64,000 bases of DNA from Micromonospora radicis (GTDB lineage: Bacteria > Actinomycetota > Actinomycetes > Mycobacteriales > Micromonosporaceae). This document shows, piece after piece, positions 33,848-41,789 of the stretch. The number at the start of each line of letters is the position of its first letter. Position 1 is the first letter of the stretch. A program made the position numbers and the translations under genes. Below the pieces are notes generated by a model. It was not told the DNA's origin. It saw only the letters and a program-made list of their open reading frames with translations, and searched no databases. The DNA is taken from contig NZ_QXEC01000002.1 of NCBI RefSeq assembly GCF_003583405.1, positions 310,001 to 374,000 of the forward strand, in the 5' to 3' direction.

Positions 33848-35088
33848 GGCGCCACGGGTGCCTGCGCGCGAAGCCTTTCCCGCAGCCTGACCTGTGCGTT
33901 CGGCCACTCGTCGATGGTCATCGAGTACTGCACGGTGTCCCGCCACGAGCCGTCCGGGCGCAGCCGGTGCATCCGCAGCACCCCTTCCCGGGTGGCGCCG
34001 AGTCGTTCGATGGCCCGCTGCGACCGCTCGTTGCGGATGTCGGTGTGCCAGGCCACCCGGACCGCCCCCAGCTCGCCGAAGGCGCGGTCGAGCAGCAGCA
34101 GCTTGGCCTCGGTGTTGATGCCGGTACGCCACCACGGTCGGCCGAGGAAGGTGTACCCGATGGTCACCGACCGCCGCTCGGGGTCGATCTCGTAGTACGA
34201 GGTGCTGCCGACCACCGCGCCGGTCACCGCGCACCGCTGCACCCAGGGCACCTGCTCGCCCCGGTGCCCGGCGGCCAGGTAGCCCCGGACGATCGCGGCC
34301 AGGGCGGCCACGTCGGTCGGCTGACGGGTGCCGAAGTGCCGCCACACCTCGGGATCGGCGGTGGCGGCGAACAACTCCTCGGCGTGCGTGAGGTCCAGCG
34401 GTTCCAGCAGCACGTGCGTGCCGCGCAGCGGAACCGGCTCGTGCCACGGCGTGCGGGCCGGCCGCAGGTACGCCGGCACGGGCACGGCGACGCCGTCGTC
34501 CGGCTCGGGCAGCCCGGCGGTCGCCCGCAGCGGCACCACTCCGGCCCAGTGTGGCAGCGCGTGGTCGGCCGGCTCGTCGGCGACGCCACCGGCGCGGGCG
34601 CGTACCGACACCTCGACCAGGGGCAGCGCCAGTACGGCGGTCTCGGCCAGTTCCCGCCGGTTCGGCGGGCGGCTGTCCGCGGCCCGGCCCGCGCCGACCT
34701 TCTCCACCAGGGCGGTGAGGGCGTCGGTCTTCTCGGCCTCGTCGGTGACCAGCCGGGCGGTGCCGTGCGCGATCACCGACCGGTAGTTGGCGCTGTGGTG
34801 GAACTGCGAGCGGGCGTAGACCAGCCCGTCGAGCAGGGTGACCGTCACACAGACCGGCAACCCGTCGCCCCGGGCGGCCAGCAGCGGCCGGCTTCCGGTG
34901 GAGCCGTGCAGGTAGAGCGTGTCGCCGACGCGGACGTGCAGGGTGGGCAGCACCCGTGGCGCACCGTCCACGGTGAACCCGAGCGCGCAGTGGTACGCCT
35001 CGTCGAGCACGGCGTGTGCGGCGTCCCGGTCGTAGCTCATCCGGTCCCGGGAGCGGCTGGCGGTGGTGCGGGCGGTTGGCGCGTACAT
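33844..35088 (-). CDS. fusion of PNPOx-like FMN-binding split barrel and GNAT acetyltransferase
   Basis: 414 residues from the ATG ending at 35088, with GGTGGGAG upstream. Residues about 17-175 are a pyridoxamine-5'-phosphate-oxidase-like split barrel (AYHCALGFTVDGAPRVLPTLHVRVGDTLYLHG; FHHSANYRSVIAHGTARLV). Residues about 215-400 are a GNAT N-acetyltransferase of the RimJ/RimL type (GTHVLLEPLDLTHAEELFAA; IGYTFLGRPWWRTGINTEAK). The two domains are usually separate proteins. The next gene is a LysE exporter (4-nt overlap) and a MocR regulator lies divergently 34 nt away. Substrates of both domains are unknown. Confidence 0.88.
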   Translation of the reverse strand: MYAPTARTTASRSRDRMSYDRDAAHAVLDEAYHCALGFTVDGAPRVLPTLHVRVGDTLYLHGSTGSRPLLAARGDGLPVCVTVTLLDGLVYARSQFHHSANYRSVIAHGTARLVTDEAEKTDALTALVEKVGAGRAADSRPPNRRELAETAVLALPLVEVSVRARAGGVADEPADHALPHWAGVVPLRATAGLPEPDDGVAVPVPAYLRPARTPWHEPVPLRGTHVLLEPLDLTHAEELFAATADPEVWRHFGTRQPTDVAALAAIVRGYLAAGHRGEQVPWVQRCAVTGAVVGSTSYYEIDPERRSVTIGYTFLGRPWWRTGINTEAKLLLLDRAFGELGAVRVAWHTDIRNERSQRAIERLGATREGVLRMHRLRPDGSWRDTVQYSMTIDEWPNAQVRLRERLRAQAPVAP

Positions 35089-35122
35089 GCTCCCACCTTC
35101 GTGCTAGTACAATCTTCTGTTT
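35089..35122. promoter_or_regulatory. divergent promoter between MocR and the PNPOx-GNAT gene
   Basis: Only 34 nt separate the start codons. TACAAT (35108-35113) is a good -10 for the plus strand and lies ten bases before the MocR GTG, which would give a leaderless mRNA. GTGCT (35101-35105) and AGCAC (35128-35132) form an inverted pair spanning the region. MocR proteins typically bind such intergenic sites to control themselves and the divergent gene. Confidence 0.5.
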
Positions 35123-36463
35123 GTGTCAGCACGCTATCAGGTAACCGGTGCGACGGCCGCCGAGATCTCGGCCAGCATCGAATCGGGCATCCGCCACGCC
35201 GCCCTCACCCCCGGCGACCCCCTGCCACCGGTCCGGGCCCTCGCCACCGAACTGGCCGTCAGTCCGGCCACCGTCGCCCGCGCCTACGCCGAACTACGCC
35301 AACGCGGCCTGGTCGTCACCGCCGGCCGGCACGGCACCCGGGTACGACCACGCCCACCCGTCGCCGCCCGCCGCGCGGCGCTGCGCCCGCCACCCGCCCC
35401 CGGCCTGCGGGACCTGTCCCGTGGCGAACCCGACCCACGGCTGTTGCCGCCGCTGGGCCCGCACCTGGCCCGGCTGGCCGCAGCCGTCGGTCAGCCGGTC
35501 GGCTACCCCGACGTCGGGGTACTGCCGGAGGTCGCCGAGGCGGCCCGGACGCGACTGGCCGCCGACGGGGTGCCACCGGCGGAGGTCACGCTCACCGGTG
35601 GCGCTCTCGACGGCATCGAACGCCTGCTCGGCGCACACCTGCGCCCCGGTGACCCGGTCGCCGTGGAGGATCCGGGCTGGGCCAGCCTGCTCGACCTGAT
35701 CGCGGCACTGGGGCTGCGGCCGATCGGCGTACCGGTCGACGACGACGGGCCCACGGTCGACGGGGTGGCCGCCGCCCTCGCCGCCGGAGCGCGGGCGCTG
35801 GTGGTGACCAGCCGGGCGCAGAACCCTACCGGCGCGGCCCTCTCCGCCGACCGGGCCGCCGCGCTGCGTGCCCTGCTCGCCGGGTACGCCGACCTGCTGC
35901 TGATCGAGGACGACCACGCGGCCGAGTTGGCCCGCGTACCGCTGCACCCGCTGGCCGGCGCCACCACGAGTTGGGCCTTCCTGCGCTCGGTGAGCAAGCC
36001 GTTCGGCCCCGACCTGCGACTGGCCGTGCTGGCCGGCGACGAGATCACCGTCGCCCGGGTGGCCGGCCGGGCCCGGGTCGGCGCCGGATGGGTCTCCACC
36101 GTGCTGCAACGCCTCGTCCTCTCGCTGTGGCAGGACCCGGCGGTGGCCACCCTGATCGAGCGGGCCGCCGACAGCTACGAACGACGGCGGACCGGGCTGG
36201 TCGCCGCCCTGGCCGACCGGGGTCTGCCCGCCCACGGGCGCAGCGGCATCAACGTGTGGCTACCGGTGACCGACGAGACCGTCGCCTCGACCGTGCTGCG
36301 GGACGCCGGGTGGCTGGCCGCCCCCGGCTCGCTCTACCGCATCGCCGGGCCGCCCGCGCTGCGGCTCACCGTCAGTGCCCTTGGCGAGGCCGAGCTGCCC
36401 GGGTTGGCCGACGCGCTGGCCCGCGCGGCCCGCCCCGCCCCACCCACCGGTTTCAGCGCGTGA
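35123..36463 (+). CDS. MocR/PdxR-like regulator (GntR helix-turn-helix fused to aminotransferase domain)
   Basis: 446 residues from GTG 35123. Residues about 8-75 are a GntR-type winged helix (LPPVRALATELAVSPATVARAYAELRQRGLV). The rest is a fold-type I aminotransferase domain with the PLP lysine at Lys292 (SVSKPFGPDLRLA), the Asp of the pyridine-nitrogen contact region (LLIEDDHAAEL), and SRAQNPTGAALS. MocR proteins sense PLP or PLP-amino-acid adducts. The divergent gene with a PNPOx-like domain fits a vitamin B6 or amino-acid signal, but the regulated pathway is inferred. Confidence 0.9.
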   Translation: MSARYQVTGATAAEISASIESGIRHAALTPGDPLPPVRALATELAVSPATVARAYAELRQRGLVVTAGRHGTRVRPRPPVAARRAALRPPPAPGLRDLSRGEPDPRLLPPLGPHLARLAAAVGQPVGYPDVGVLPEVAEAARTRLAADGVPPAEVTLTGGALDGIERLLGAHLRPGDPVAVEDPGWASLLDLIAALGLRPIGVPVDDDGPTVDGVAAALAAGARALVVTSRAQNPTGAALSADRAAALRALLAGYADLLLIEDDHAAELARVPLHPLAGATTSWAFLRSVSKPFGPDLRLAVLAGDEITVARVAGRARVGAGWVSTVLQRLVLSLWQDPAVATLIERAADSYERRRTGLVAALADRGLPAHGRSGINVWLPVTDETVASTVLRDAGWLAAPGSLYRIAGPPALRLTVSALGEAELPGLADALARAARPAPPTGFSA

Positions 36464-36538
36464 GCACTGTCAGGTTCCGGAAGTGGAGATCCTCCGGCTC
36501 CGCCAGTGGCGTTCGACGCGCCACTGTGGGCACGAAGA

Positions 36539-36565
36539 AGCCCCCCGGCATCGCGCTGGGGGGCT
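36539..36565. terminator. bidirectional hairpin terminator
   Basis: AGCCCCCC (36539-36546) pairs with GGGGGGCT (36558-36565) over an 11-nt loop, between the convergent MocR and DUF397 genes. Confidence 0.8.
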
Positions 36566-36578
36566 GCTCTGTGTCGGG

Positions 36579-36779
36579 TCAGCCCACGGGGCCGATCTGC
36601 TTCGCCAGGTTGACGAAGCCCTGCCAGTTGTCGGGGCTGAAGTGGAGGGTGCCGCCGTCGCGGTCCTTCGTGTCACGGACCAGGACGACACCGGGGAGGT
36701 TGTCGGCAACCTCCACGCAGTTCCCGCCGCCGGAGCCACTGCGAGTTGACTTGCGCCACGTAGCGCCGTTTAGGTCCAC
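36579..36779 (-). CDS. DUF397 protein (partner of the XRE/DUF5753 gene)
   Basis: 66 residues, starting at the GTG ending at 36779, inside the last codons of the upstream XRE gene (10-nt overlap). GATWRKSTRSGSGGGNCVEVA, VLVRDTKDRDGGTLHFSP and WQGFVNLAK are the DUF397 pattern. These small proteins are almost always encoded beside DUF5753-type XRE regulators; in Streptomyces such pairs affect development and antibiotic production. The longer frame reaching 36851 has no start support. Confidence 0.9.
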   Translation of the reverse strand: MDLNGATWRKSTRSGSGGGNCVEVADNLPGVVLVRDTKDRDGGTLHFSPDNWQGFVNLAKQIGPVG

Positions 36780-37570
36780 GAGTTCACAACTTCCTTCATC
36801 AGCTCGATCGACTGACGGCGGGGGAGGGCTTCGTTGCGCACCGTCTCCCACCTTGAGAGCAGAGTATCCACATCGTCCTCCTTGTCGACCACTACCCCGC
36901 CGAGTTGGTTCTCCATCTCGCCGAGCCAGCGGTGCTCCGGAGACCGAGCAAGGCTGAACGGGCCGGTAAGCCCGACGTGCATGCTGACCTCGTCGGGAAG
37001 GAGGTGCACGCTGATGTTGGGTCGCTCGGCCAGCGCGAGCAAGTGCTTTATCTGCCCGGCCATCACGTCGCGGAAGTCCTCACTGGCCCGGCGCAGCACC
37101 GCTTCAGCGATCACCGCAACGAACTGAGGGGCGCTCTCCCCGGTCAGGATCTCCTGCCGATTCATCCGATCGGCGAGCCGCTTGTCTACCTCGTCGTCGC
37201 TGAGCGTGTCGTCGCAGCGGATCACCGCTCGGGCGTAGTCCGTGGTCTGGAGTAGTCCGGGGACGAGGCTGGGCTGGAAGCACCTGAGCTGGGTGGCGGC
37301 GCGCTCGGCGTCCAGCCAGGGCAGGAACCACGCCGGCACGCCCAGCTTCTCTACCAGGCGCTCGAACAGCCCGCCGTTGTTCAGCGCTCGGTCCGCGCCT
37401 CGGATGAAGTCCATTGTGAGTGCTCGCGTTCCGCCCTCCACTGCGCTGACGTGCGAGGCGGAGAAGCCTGCGCCACGCCCGAACGCCTCTTGCGTCATCC
37501 CGCTGGTTCCCCGGGCGCGCCTGATCTCGGCCACGACGAAGGCGGCGAGAGGGTGCGGTAGCTCGGCCAT
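36770..37570 (-). CDS. XRE-family regulator with DUF5753 domain
   Basis: 266 residues from the ATG ending at 37570. Residues about 10-70 are an XRE helix-turn-helix (GMTQEAFGRGAGFSASHVSAVEGGTRALT). Residues about 85-255 are DUF5753 (FQPSLVPGLLQTTDYARAVIR, RMNRQEIL, LPDEVSMHVGLTGPFSLA). It is translationally coupled to the DUF397 gene. A second, distinct copy of this pair lies at 54011-55055. The gene is divergent from a run of very small genes (37811-38802), which might be its targets. Confidence 0.92.
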   Translation of the reverse strand: MAELPHPLAAFVVAEIRRARGTSGMTQEAFGRGAGFSASHVSAVEGGTRALTMDFIRGADRALNNGGLFERLVEKLGVPAWFLPWLDAERAATQLRCFQPSLVPGLLQTTDYARAVIRCDDTLSDDEVDKRLADRMNRQEILTGESAPQFVAVIAEAVLRRASEDFRDVMAGQIKHLLALAERPNISVHLLPDEVSMHVGLTGPFSLARSPEHRWLGEMENQLGGVVVDKEDDVDTLLSRWETVRNEALPRRQSIELMKEVVNSWT

Positions 37571-37746
37571 TCAGCGTCCCCCAAAGGTAAAGATCAACTA
37601 CTCACCCCTCCGCATGCCATGCGCCCACTCCGCCAGCGCCGCCCACCTGCCCGAGGTGCCTTCCGAGAGTAGTGCCGTCCTTACAAGACTGTCACGCATG
37701 CGGATCCGCTCGCCTGCCGAGGAGGGCGCGGGCGGATCTTGCCAGC

Positions 37747-37782
37747 GGGGCCGCCCGGCTTCCCCCGTTGCCGGGCGGCCCC
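37747..37782 (+). repeat. 13-bp perfect inverted repeat before the small-gene run
   Basis: GGGGCCGCCCGGC (37747-37759) and its exact complement (37770-37782) around a 10-nt loop, 29 nt upstream of ATG 37811. It could be an attenuator of the small-gene run. Confidence 0.6.
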
Positions 37783-37810
37783 TCCACCAAGCAGCCTTGA
37801 GGAGACAGCC

Positions 37811-38017
37811 ATGCGTGCCCGTCGGTTCCGCTGCCCGAGGACGGTCCTGCCGAGCTTGCCCCGGCGCAGGCGCGGTGCGAGCCTGCCCGATTGGATGCGC
37901 CAGCCCACCCAGGCGCTCCCGCTGGAGGATCTGCGCCGGGACGCGCCGAACAGCCTCGGCCGCGCCGGGTGGCTGACGCGAGCCCAGCAGTGGCGGGCGA
38001 ACGGGGGCCGCTCGTGA
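37811..38017 (+). CDS. small basic hypothetical protein (GWLTRAQQWRANGG motif)
   Basis: 68 residues from ATG 37811, with GAGGAGA upstream. Arg-rich N-terminal half (RARRFRCPRTVL, PRRRRG), then DWMRQPTQALPLEDLRRDAPN and GWLTRAQQWRANGG at the C-terminus. The C-terminal motif recurs in small proteins of Micromonosporaceae as far as I recall, but the function is unknown. First of three genes with four-base or one-base stop/start overlaps, so a tightly coupled operon. Confidence 0.6.
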   Translation: MRARRFRCPRTVLPSLPRRRRGASLPDWMRQPTQALPLEDLRRDAPNSLGRAGWLTRAQQWRANGGRS

Positions 38018-38307
38018 GCCTCCTCGTGAACCTGCCGTACTACCTGCGGCACTCCCCGGCCCGGCCCGGCTGGTTGTGCGTCGTCTGCAACTCCAACTGG
38101 CCCTGCGCCCTCTGGCGCGGCGAGGACGGGGTGCGGGAGGACGAGGCGGACGTGATGGAGCGGTTCCTCACCAGCCTGCTGCGGGAGGCCCTGGTCGACC
38201 TGGCCGACGAGCAGGGGCAGTCGGCTCCGGTCGTCGTGCGGCGGATCCTCTGGTTCAAGGAGCTGTCCGACGCTGACGCCACCGCTATCGAGCGGTACAT
38301 CCGCTGA
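38014..38307 (+). CDS. small protein with CxxCxxxWPC motif (first of two)
   Basis: 97 residues from GTG 38014, overlapping the previous stop (GTGA). After LVNLPYYLRHSPARPGWL comes CVVCNSNWPCALWRGEDG, then an acidic helical part (DEADVMERFLTSLLREALVDLADEQG) and VRRILWFKELSDADATAIERYI. The CxxC-x4-C arrangement suggests a zinc- or other metal-binding knuckle. The next gene encodes the same motif. Databases sometimes label such short proteins flavin reductase; nothing in the sequence supports that. Confidence 0.65.
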   Translation: MSLLVNLPYYLRHSPARPGWLCVVCNSNWPCALWRGEDGVREDEADVMERFLTSLLREALVDLADEQGQSAPVVVRRILWFKELSDADATAIERYIR

Positions 38308-38564
38308 TGCCTCGGCTGACGCCGCACGAGGCGATGCGCCCGCTCTGGCGTTGCCGTAACTGTGGTGCGGAGTGGCCCTGCCAGCCGGCGAAGCTGTCCC
38401 TGCTGGTCGAGTACCGCGGCGACCGAACGGCCCTGCTGATCTACCTCGCGTCCCTCCTGGAGGACGCCCGCGCGCAGCTTGCCCAGCTCAGCCCGGAGCA
38501 GGATCTGAGGGAGCGCTTCCTCAGCTGGGCAAGCGCCCGCTCGACCGCGGAAGGGGCGGGGTGA
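38307..38564 (+). CDS. small protein with CxxCxxxWPC motif (second of two)
   Basis: 85 residues from ATG 38307, overlapping the previous stop by one base (TGATG). RPLWRCRNCGAEWPCQPAKLSLL repeats the CxxC-x4-C knuckle of the upstream protein; a helical region follows (LIYLASLLEDARAQLAQLSPEQDLRERFLSW). The two neighbours are probably ancient paralogues or partners. Function unknown. Confidence 0.65.
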   Translation: MPRLTPHEAMRPLWRCRNCGAEWPCQPAKLSLLVEYRGDRTALLIYLASLLEDARAQLAQLSPEQDLRERFLSWASARSTAEGAG

Positions 38565-38802
38565 TGCCCCGGGAACCGAGGGTCACGTCACCCGCACCTA
38601 CGCCGCCGCCTGCGAGCAGATCGCCGGGGGCTTCGTCCACCACATCCCGATCCTGACCGCGGGGATGATGGACGGCGCCGACGTGACGTTCACGCTCGCG
38701 GCGCTGCACAGGACCGGCTGCCGGGTCGAGATGGAGTTCTGGCACGGTGAGGCGGAGTCCTGCTGCCCGCTCAGCCCGCCCCAGCCGGGCGAAGGCAGGT
38801 AA
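38564..38802 (+). pseudogene. probable frameshifted small ORF
   Basis: ATG 38564 overlaps the previous stop but its frame ends after 30 codons. From about 38581 a different frame gives a protein-like stretch of about 73 residues (VTRTYAAACEQIAGGFVHH, then LTAGMMDGADVTFTLAALH and CRVEMEFWHG) ending at TAA 38800-38802. No start codon precedes it in that frame. A single-base indel between 38566 and 38582 would join the two. It may be a genuine frameshift, a sequencing error, or a gene starting at ATG 38668. Confidence 0.5.
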
Positions 38803-38818
38803 CCCGGGAAGGTGAACC

Positions 38819-40357
38819 ATGCGTAGCGACTGGAACGCCCTGTCCGAGGGCGTCACAGCGGGGATAGCCGCACGGGTCGGCGGCATCACGGATCCGATGA
38901 GCACCGACCTGACCACCACCACCGCACCCGCTCCACCGGACCGGGCACCGATCCAACGGCGGAGCCTGCGCCTGCTCTTCACCACCCAGATCATCGGCGG
39001 GATCGGGGTGACCATCGGCATCGCCGTCGGCGCGCTGCTCGCCGCCGAGATCGCCGGCACCGCCGTGGCCGGCCTGGCGCTGAGCGCCGCCGTCGTCGGT
39101 GGTGCGCTGCTGGCCGTACCGGTCACCCGGATCACCACCGGGCACGGCCGCCGCCCGGGCCTGGCCTTCGCGTACACCGTCGGTGCTCTCGGCGGTGTCG
39201 TGGTGGTGCTCGCCGCGGCGACCGGATGGGTGCCGCTGCTCTTCGCCGGCATGCTGCTCTTCGGTGGTGGCTCCGCCGCCAACCTGCAGGCCCGCTACGC
39301 CGCCGTCGACCTGGCCGCGCCCCGGCGCCGGGCCCGGCAGCTGTCCCTGGTCGTCTGGGCCACCACCGTCGGCGCGGTGGCCGCACCGAACTTCGCCGCG
39401 CTCGCCGACCGCACCGGCAGCGGCTGGGGGCTGCCGGCGCTGTCGGCCCCGTTCGCCTTCAGCGCCGCCGCGTTCGTGCTCGCCGCCGGGGTGATCCTGC
39501 TGGGGCTGCGACCAGACCCGCTGCTCACCGCCCGCCGCCTCGCCGCCGCCGACACCGCCGCCGCGATGGGCGGCACCGACACCGCCGCCGCTGGCACGGC
39601 GGGCACCGACGCCGGGGCCGGCGCGGCGGGTGCCACCGGCCCGGTCGGTCCGGTGGGCGCCGCCACCCGCCCGGCGCCCGGCGGCGTAGCGGCCGAGCCG
39701 TTCGCCGCACCGGCGTCGCCGGCCCGCCGCGGTGCCGGCATGCGCGCCGCCTGGTCGGTGGTACGCGTCCGACCCGCCGCCCGACTCGGCATCGTCGCCG
39801 TGGCCGTCGGCCACCTGGTGATGGTGGCGGTGATGGCGATGGCCCCGGTGCACCTGCGGGAGTTCTACGCCGTCGACGAGGTGCTGCCGGTGGTCGGCCT
39901 GGTGCTGAGCCTGCACATCGCCGGCATGTACGCGCTGGCCCCGGTGGTCGGCTGGCTCGCCGACCGGTTCGGCCGCCGCGCGGTCATCCTCGGCGGGATC
40001 GCCACCCTGCTGGCCGCCTGCGCGGTCACCGGCACCGCCGGGCACCACACCCCCCGGCTCACCGTCGGGTTGGTGCTGCTCGGGCTCGGCTGGTCGGCGA
40101 CCATGGTGGCCGGCTCCACCCTGCTGTCGGAGTCGGTGCCCGACGGGGTCCGTCCCGTCGCCCAGGGCCTGTCCGACCTGCTGATGGGGTTGGCCGGGGC
40201 GCTGGCCGGCGCGGTCAGCGGGTTTGTCATGCAGGTGGCGGGCTATCCGGTGCTCAGCCTGCTCGCCGCGGTCGCGGTGACCCCGCTGCTGGCGCTAGCG
40301 TTGCGTCCGGTGCGGACGGGCGCACCGGACGAGGAGGAGCGAGCATCGTGCGGCTGA
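38819..40357 (+). CDS. MFS transporter
   Basis: Up to 512 residues. Twelve hydrophobic segments are arranged in two halves, with the loop motif GWLADRFGRRAVI in the second half and TRITTGHGRRPG at the equivalent place in the first. A long Ala/Gly/Thr-rich linker (about residues 245-300) joins the halves. ATG 38819 adds a 26-residue hydrophilic leader; ATG 38897 (STDLTTTTAP) is an equally plausible start. Substrate unknown. It sits directly before DUF3046-recA, an arrangement I recall from related actinomycetes. Its 3' end overlaps the DUF3046 gene by ten bases. Confidence 0.85.
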   Translation: MRSDWNALSEGVTAGIAARVGGITDPMSTDLTTTTAPAPPDRAPIQRRSLRLLFTTQIIGGIGVTIGIAVGALLAAEIAGTAVAGLALSAAVVGGALLAVPVTRITTGHGRRPGLAFAYTVGALGGVVVVLAAATGWVPLLFAGMLLFGGGSAANLQARYAAVDLAAPRRRARQLSLVVWATTVGAVAAPNFAALADRTGSGWGLPALSAPFAFSAAAFVLAAGVILLGLRPDPLLTARRLAAADTAAAMGGTDTAAAGTAGTDAGAGAAGATGPVGPVGAATRPAPGGVAAEPFAAPASPARRGAGMRAAWSVVRVRPAARLGIVAVAVGHLVMVAVMAMAPVHLREFYAVDEVLPVVGLVLSLHIAGMYALAPVVGWLADRFGRRAVILGGIATLLAACAVTGTAGHHTPRLTVGLVLLGLGWSATMVAGSTLLSESVPDGVRPVAQGLSDLLMGLAGALAGAVSGFVMQVAGYPVLSLLAAVAVTPLLALALRPVRTGAPDEEERASCG

Positions 40358-40548
40358 CCGACTTCTGGGCGCGACTGGAGGAGGCGTTCGGGCCGGGATA
40401 CGCGGCCAGCATCGCCCGCGACCAGGTGCTGTCGCAGCTCGATGGGCAGACCATCGAGCAGGCGCTCGCCGCCGGTGAACGCACCAACGTGGTGTGGCGG
40501 GCGGTGGTCGCCGCCTATCCCGACCGGGTCCCCACCCGGCTACGCTGA
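40348..40548 (+). CDS. DUF3046 family protein
   Basis: 66 residues from GTG 40348, with GAGGAGGAG upstream inside the MFS gene. [30 protein letters not shown] and [17 protein letters not shown] are the DUF3046 signature. The family is restricted to actinobacteria and is usually encoded just upstream of recA. Role unknown; the constant linkage suggests involvement in DNA metabolism, which is inference. Confidence 0.88.
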   Translation: MRLTDFWARLEEAFGPGYAASIARDQVLSQLDGQTIEQALAAGERTNVVWRAVVAAYPDRVPTRLR

Positions 40549-40577
40549 GCAGTCGTTTCGTTACTTCCGCGTGTCTC

Positions 40578-40608
40578 TTGCCGAGTCGTACACCTGTTCG
40601 GCTATTGT
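40578..40608 (+). promoter_or_regulatory. recA promoter with LexA (SOS) box
   Basis: 40586-40601 reads TCGTACACCTGTTCGG and matches the actinobacterial SOS consensus TCGAACRNNNGTTCGA at nearly every defined position. TTGCCG (40578-40583) and TATTGT (40603-40608) flank it as -35 and -10, with a 19-nt spacer. LexA bound here would block the promoter. The recA start codon is 125 nt downstream, so there is a sizeable leader. Confidence 0.75.
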
Positions 40609-40733
40609 CCACAGCGGGGTGCTCGTCCACAGGCCACGGCCCGTCGGCTGGTTTTCTGTCGGACCCAGCGCCTAGCGTGTCCCGCGTGACGCGAAGCTCA
40701 GGAAAGACGCCGGCGAAGGCAGGGGTGGCAACG

Positions 40734-41780
40734 ATGGCGGCAGGTCCTGACCGGGAGAAGGCGCTAGACCTTGCTCTCGCTCAGATCGACAAGCAGTTCG
40801 GCAAGGGTTCGGTGATGCGGTTGGGGGAGCGGCCGGTCGTGCAGACCGCGATCATCCCCACCGGCTCCATCGCCCTCGACGTCGCCCTCGGCGTGGGCGG
40901 GTTGCCGCGCGGTCGGGTCATCGAGATCTACGGCCCGGAGAGCAGCGGTAAGACCACGGTCGCCCTGCACGCGGTGGCCAACGCCCAGCGCAACGGCGGC
41001 ATCGCCGCCTTCATCGACGCCGAGCACGCGCTCGACCCGGAGTACGCCAAGGCTCTCGGCGTCGACACCGACGCCCTGCTGGTCTCCCAGCCGGACACCG
41101 GTGAGCAGGCGCTGGAGATCGCGGACATGCTGGTCCGGTCCGGCGCGCTGGACATCATCGTGATCGACTCGGTCGCCGCGCTGGTGCCGCGCGCCGAGAT
41201 CGAGGGCGAGATGGGCGACAGCCACGTCGGTCTGCAGGCGCGGCTGATGAGCCAGGCGCTACGGAAGATCACCGGTGTGCTCAACAACACCGGGACCACC
41301 GCGATCTTCATCAACCAGCTCCGCGAGAAGATCGGCGTCATGTTCGGGAGTCCCGAGACGACGACGGGTGGTCGGGCGCTGAAGTTCTACGCCTCGGTGC
41401 GGCTCGACGTGCGGCGGATCGAGAGCCTGAAGGACGGCACCGACGTGGTCGGTAACCGCACCCGGGTCAAGGTCGTGAAGAACAAGGTCGCCTCCCCGTT
41501 CAAGCAGGCCGAGTTCGACATCATGTACGGCAAGGGCATCTCCCGCGAGGGTTCGCTGATCGACGTCGGCGTCGAGCAGGCGATCATCCGGAAGTCCGGC
41601 GCCTGGTACACCTACGAGGGGGACCAGCTCGGTCAGGGCAAGGAGAAGGCCCGCGAGTTCCTCCGGGAGAACCCGGACGTGGCCGCCGAGATCGAGAAGA
41701 AGATCCTGGAGAAGCTCGGCGTCGGGGTCGGCGCGGGTGACGCCGCCGGTGGCCCGGAGCTGCCGCCGGTCGACTTCTGA
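40734..41780 (+). CDS. recA: recombinase RecA
   Basis: 348 residues from ATG 40734. Walker A GPESSGKT lies at residues 67-74, Walker [11 protein letters not shown] follows, and the L1/L2 DNA-binding loops ([38 protein letters not shown]) are intact. RecA forms filaments on ssDNA, performs strand exchange and triggers LexA autocleavage. No intein is present, unlike in M. tuberculosis. The upstream frame from 40494 is leader, not protein. recX follows after 9 nt. Confidence 0.98.
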   Translation: MAAGPDREKALDLALAQIDKQFGKGSVMRLGERPVVQTAIIPTGSIALDVALGVGGLPRGRVIEIYGPESSGKTTVALHAVANAQRNGGIAAFIDAEHALDPEYAKALGVDTDALLVSQPDTGEQALEIADMLVRSGALDIIVIDSVAALVPRAEIEGEMGDSHVGLQARLMSQALRKITGVLNNTGTTAIFINQLREKIGVMFGSPETTTGGRALKFYASVRLDVRRIESLKDGTDVVGNRTRVKVVKNKVASPFKQAEFDIMYGKGISREGSLIDVGVEQAIIRKSGAWYTYEGDQLGQGKEKAREFLRENPDVAAEIEKKILEKLGVGVGAGDAAGGPELPPVDF

Positions 41781-41789
41781 GCCTGACCA

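Noticed and set aside
36579..37570. Toxin-antitoxin system
   Set aside because: An XRE gene plus a tiny partner looks like one, but the partner is DUF397 and the regulator carries DUF5753, a well-known regulatory pair in actinobacteria without a recognised toxin domain.
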